In this document: piece after piece, positions 20,976 to 21,716 of the stretch
Position numbering within the stretch: the first letter of the stretch is position 1
How the letters are laid out: each line of letters begins with the position of its first letter
Origin: a virus
Strand: one strand, 5' to 3'
IMG/VR virus record: IMGVR_UViG_3300038307_000016
Location: 1 to 21,716 of that record
DNA length: 21,716 nt
Made by a program: the position numbers and the translations under genes
The notes under the pieces: model-generated
Databases searched by the model: none
What the model saw: only the letters and a program-made list of their open reading frames with translations
What the model was told of the DNA's origin: nothing

Positions 20976-21715
20976 CAGTTTAGTTTGAGTAGGTGTTCGG
21001 AGATAAGTCCTTTACGGTTGAAGAAGCACAATCGCTGTAGAGCTAGACCACCCTGCGCTAGTCTCTCACGAGCAAACTCGTTATCTGTCTCTGTGCTTCC
21101 GCTGAGAAAGAAGTAGGCGTCCTTGTTAAGCTCTCCTGATGCGTGGGTGTGGTAGTGTCCTACGCTCAGAAACTTCCAATCCTCGATAAGTAGCTTCCAC
21201 CCCATAGCTTTCTTGAAGATAGCTCCTACGTTGAAGGGTGTACCCCCTGAAATTTGGTCTCCATGTACACAGACGATGCCGTTACCCGCTACCTTCTGTT
21301 TGACGAACCAAGTCTCAGAGATGTCCCAATCCATATTCTTAACGCCTGCAACCTGACACATAAGTTTGGCAGTATTGTAAGATACCAAATCCCAATTTGT
21401 CTTTCGGCTATGCCCTCCTCCCTTAAAGCCTGAACGACCGTGGTTTCCATGAACACACGCCACTTTAATTTTAGGGACGAGAGGGGATAGTTTGGTGATG
21501 ACATGAGTAATTAGCTGTGGTACGGTCTTGACCGCCTGTGTCCACAGGTCATCGTCAATCTCGAAGGGTTGCCCCGCGAAGATAGCCTCTCCTTCCACCA
21601 TGTCACCCTGTAGGATGATATGTAGGACCTTAGGCTTCTCCTTACGGAGTAGGTCAGCCGCCTGATTGGTGAGCTGATGGACGCGGCGAGCCGCTATCTG
21701 TGAGTTGTAGGTCTC
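20975..21715 (-). CDS. Calcineurin-like metallophosphoesterase, 5'-truncated by window edge
   Basis: The frame stays open to the right edge, so the ATG at 21601 is not the start: upstream residues run KVLHIILQGDMVEG, which contains the GDxxxG metal-binding motif broken by that ATG. The remaining family motifs are in order: VHGNHGRSG (GNH), a CVHGDQ histidine strand, and VGHYHTHA (GHxH). These are the five-block metal ligands of calcineurin-like phosphoesterases, so the active site appears complete except for the first DxH block, which should lie outside the window. Members act on DNA ends, nucleotides or phosphoproteins; the substrate cannot be read from sequence. Some podoviruses carry such a gene between replication and structural genes. 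It ends overlapping the 62-residue gene. Confidence 0.88.
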   Translation of the reverse strand, partial: ETYNSQIAARRVHQLTNQAADLLRKEKPKVLHIILQGDMVEGEAIFAGQPFEIDDDLWTQAVKTVPQLITHVITKLSPLVPKIKVACVHGNHGRSGFKGGGHSRKTNWDLVSYNTAKLMCQVAGVKNMDWDISETWFVKQKVAGNGIVCVHGDQISGGTPFNVGAIFKKAMGWKLLIEDWKFLSVGHYHTHASGELNKDAYFFLSGSTETDNEFARERLAQGGLALQRLCFFNRKGLISEHLLKLN

Positions 21716-21716
21716 G

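Noticed and set aside
21599-21601. Treating the phosphoesterase as starting at the ATG at 21601
   Set aside because: That ATG is inside the GDMVEG metal motif and the frame is open to the window edge, so the gene is cut and not short.

Overview
The window is part of the genome of a tailed double-stranded DNA phage with a T7-like (podovirus) virion. Almost everything is on the minus strand and reads from right to left in the order of the T7 structural block. The homologies rest on recognisable motifs: the portal N-terminal region, the GKSAQFPV-type capsid motif, the gp11 signatures, the LLGGVSQQAD start and RxxRLGI end of gp12, and the gp13/14/15/16 series. No RNA polymerase, DNA polymerase, terminase or lysozyme gene lies in the window, so family and host cannot be fixed. 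A convergent + strand gene at the left edge shows that not all genes run one way, unlike T7 itself; this would fit T7-module podoviruses outside the classic T7 genus (for example the VpV262/SIO1 type), but that is only a suggestion.

Layout from right (upstream) to left (downstream) on the minus strand: a calcineurin-like metallophosphoesterase cut by the window edge (20975-21715); a 62-residue unknown protein; a 33-residue predicted membrane peptide (20684-20785); a gp7.3-like Pro/Arg-rich tail assembly protein; the portal; the scaffold; a 120-base spacer with a strong ribosome binding site; the major capsid protein; a 57-base spacer with an 8-bp hairpin; a 123-residue unknown protein; a giant gp11-like tail tubular protein A; tail tubular protein B; the gp13-like small internal protein; internal virion proteins B, C and D; an XhlA-like coiled-coil/membrane protein; a short repeat-bearing fiber protein; and a two-membrane-segment protein. 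On the + strand at the left edge is the 3' part of an HExxH zinc peptidase gene whose end overlaps the last minus-strand gene by 107 bases, tail to tail.

The genes form tightly packed late transcription units. Seven junctions are TAATG (stop and start share one A); others are TGATG, TAATATG, ATGA or 8-11 base overlaps, so translational coupling is probably the rule. The only real spacers flank the major capsid gene, the one product needed in hundreds of copies.

The most striking feature is the 989-residue tail tubular protein A. T7 gp11 is about 196 residues and forms the 12-fold ring under the portal. Here the same fold signature occurs four times in tandem in one chain, and the fourth copy carries a roughly 185-residue insertion. 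Other departures from T7 are a 1771-residue gp16 homologue without a visible lytic transglycosylase domain but with coiled-coil, SAP-like and acetyltransferase-like segments in its middle, an enlarged gp12, and a very small fiber protein.
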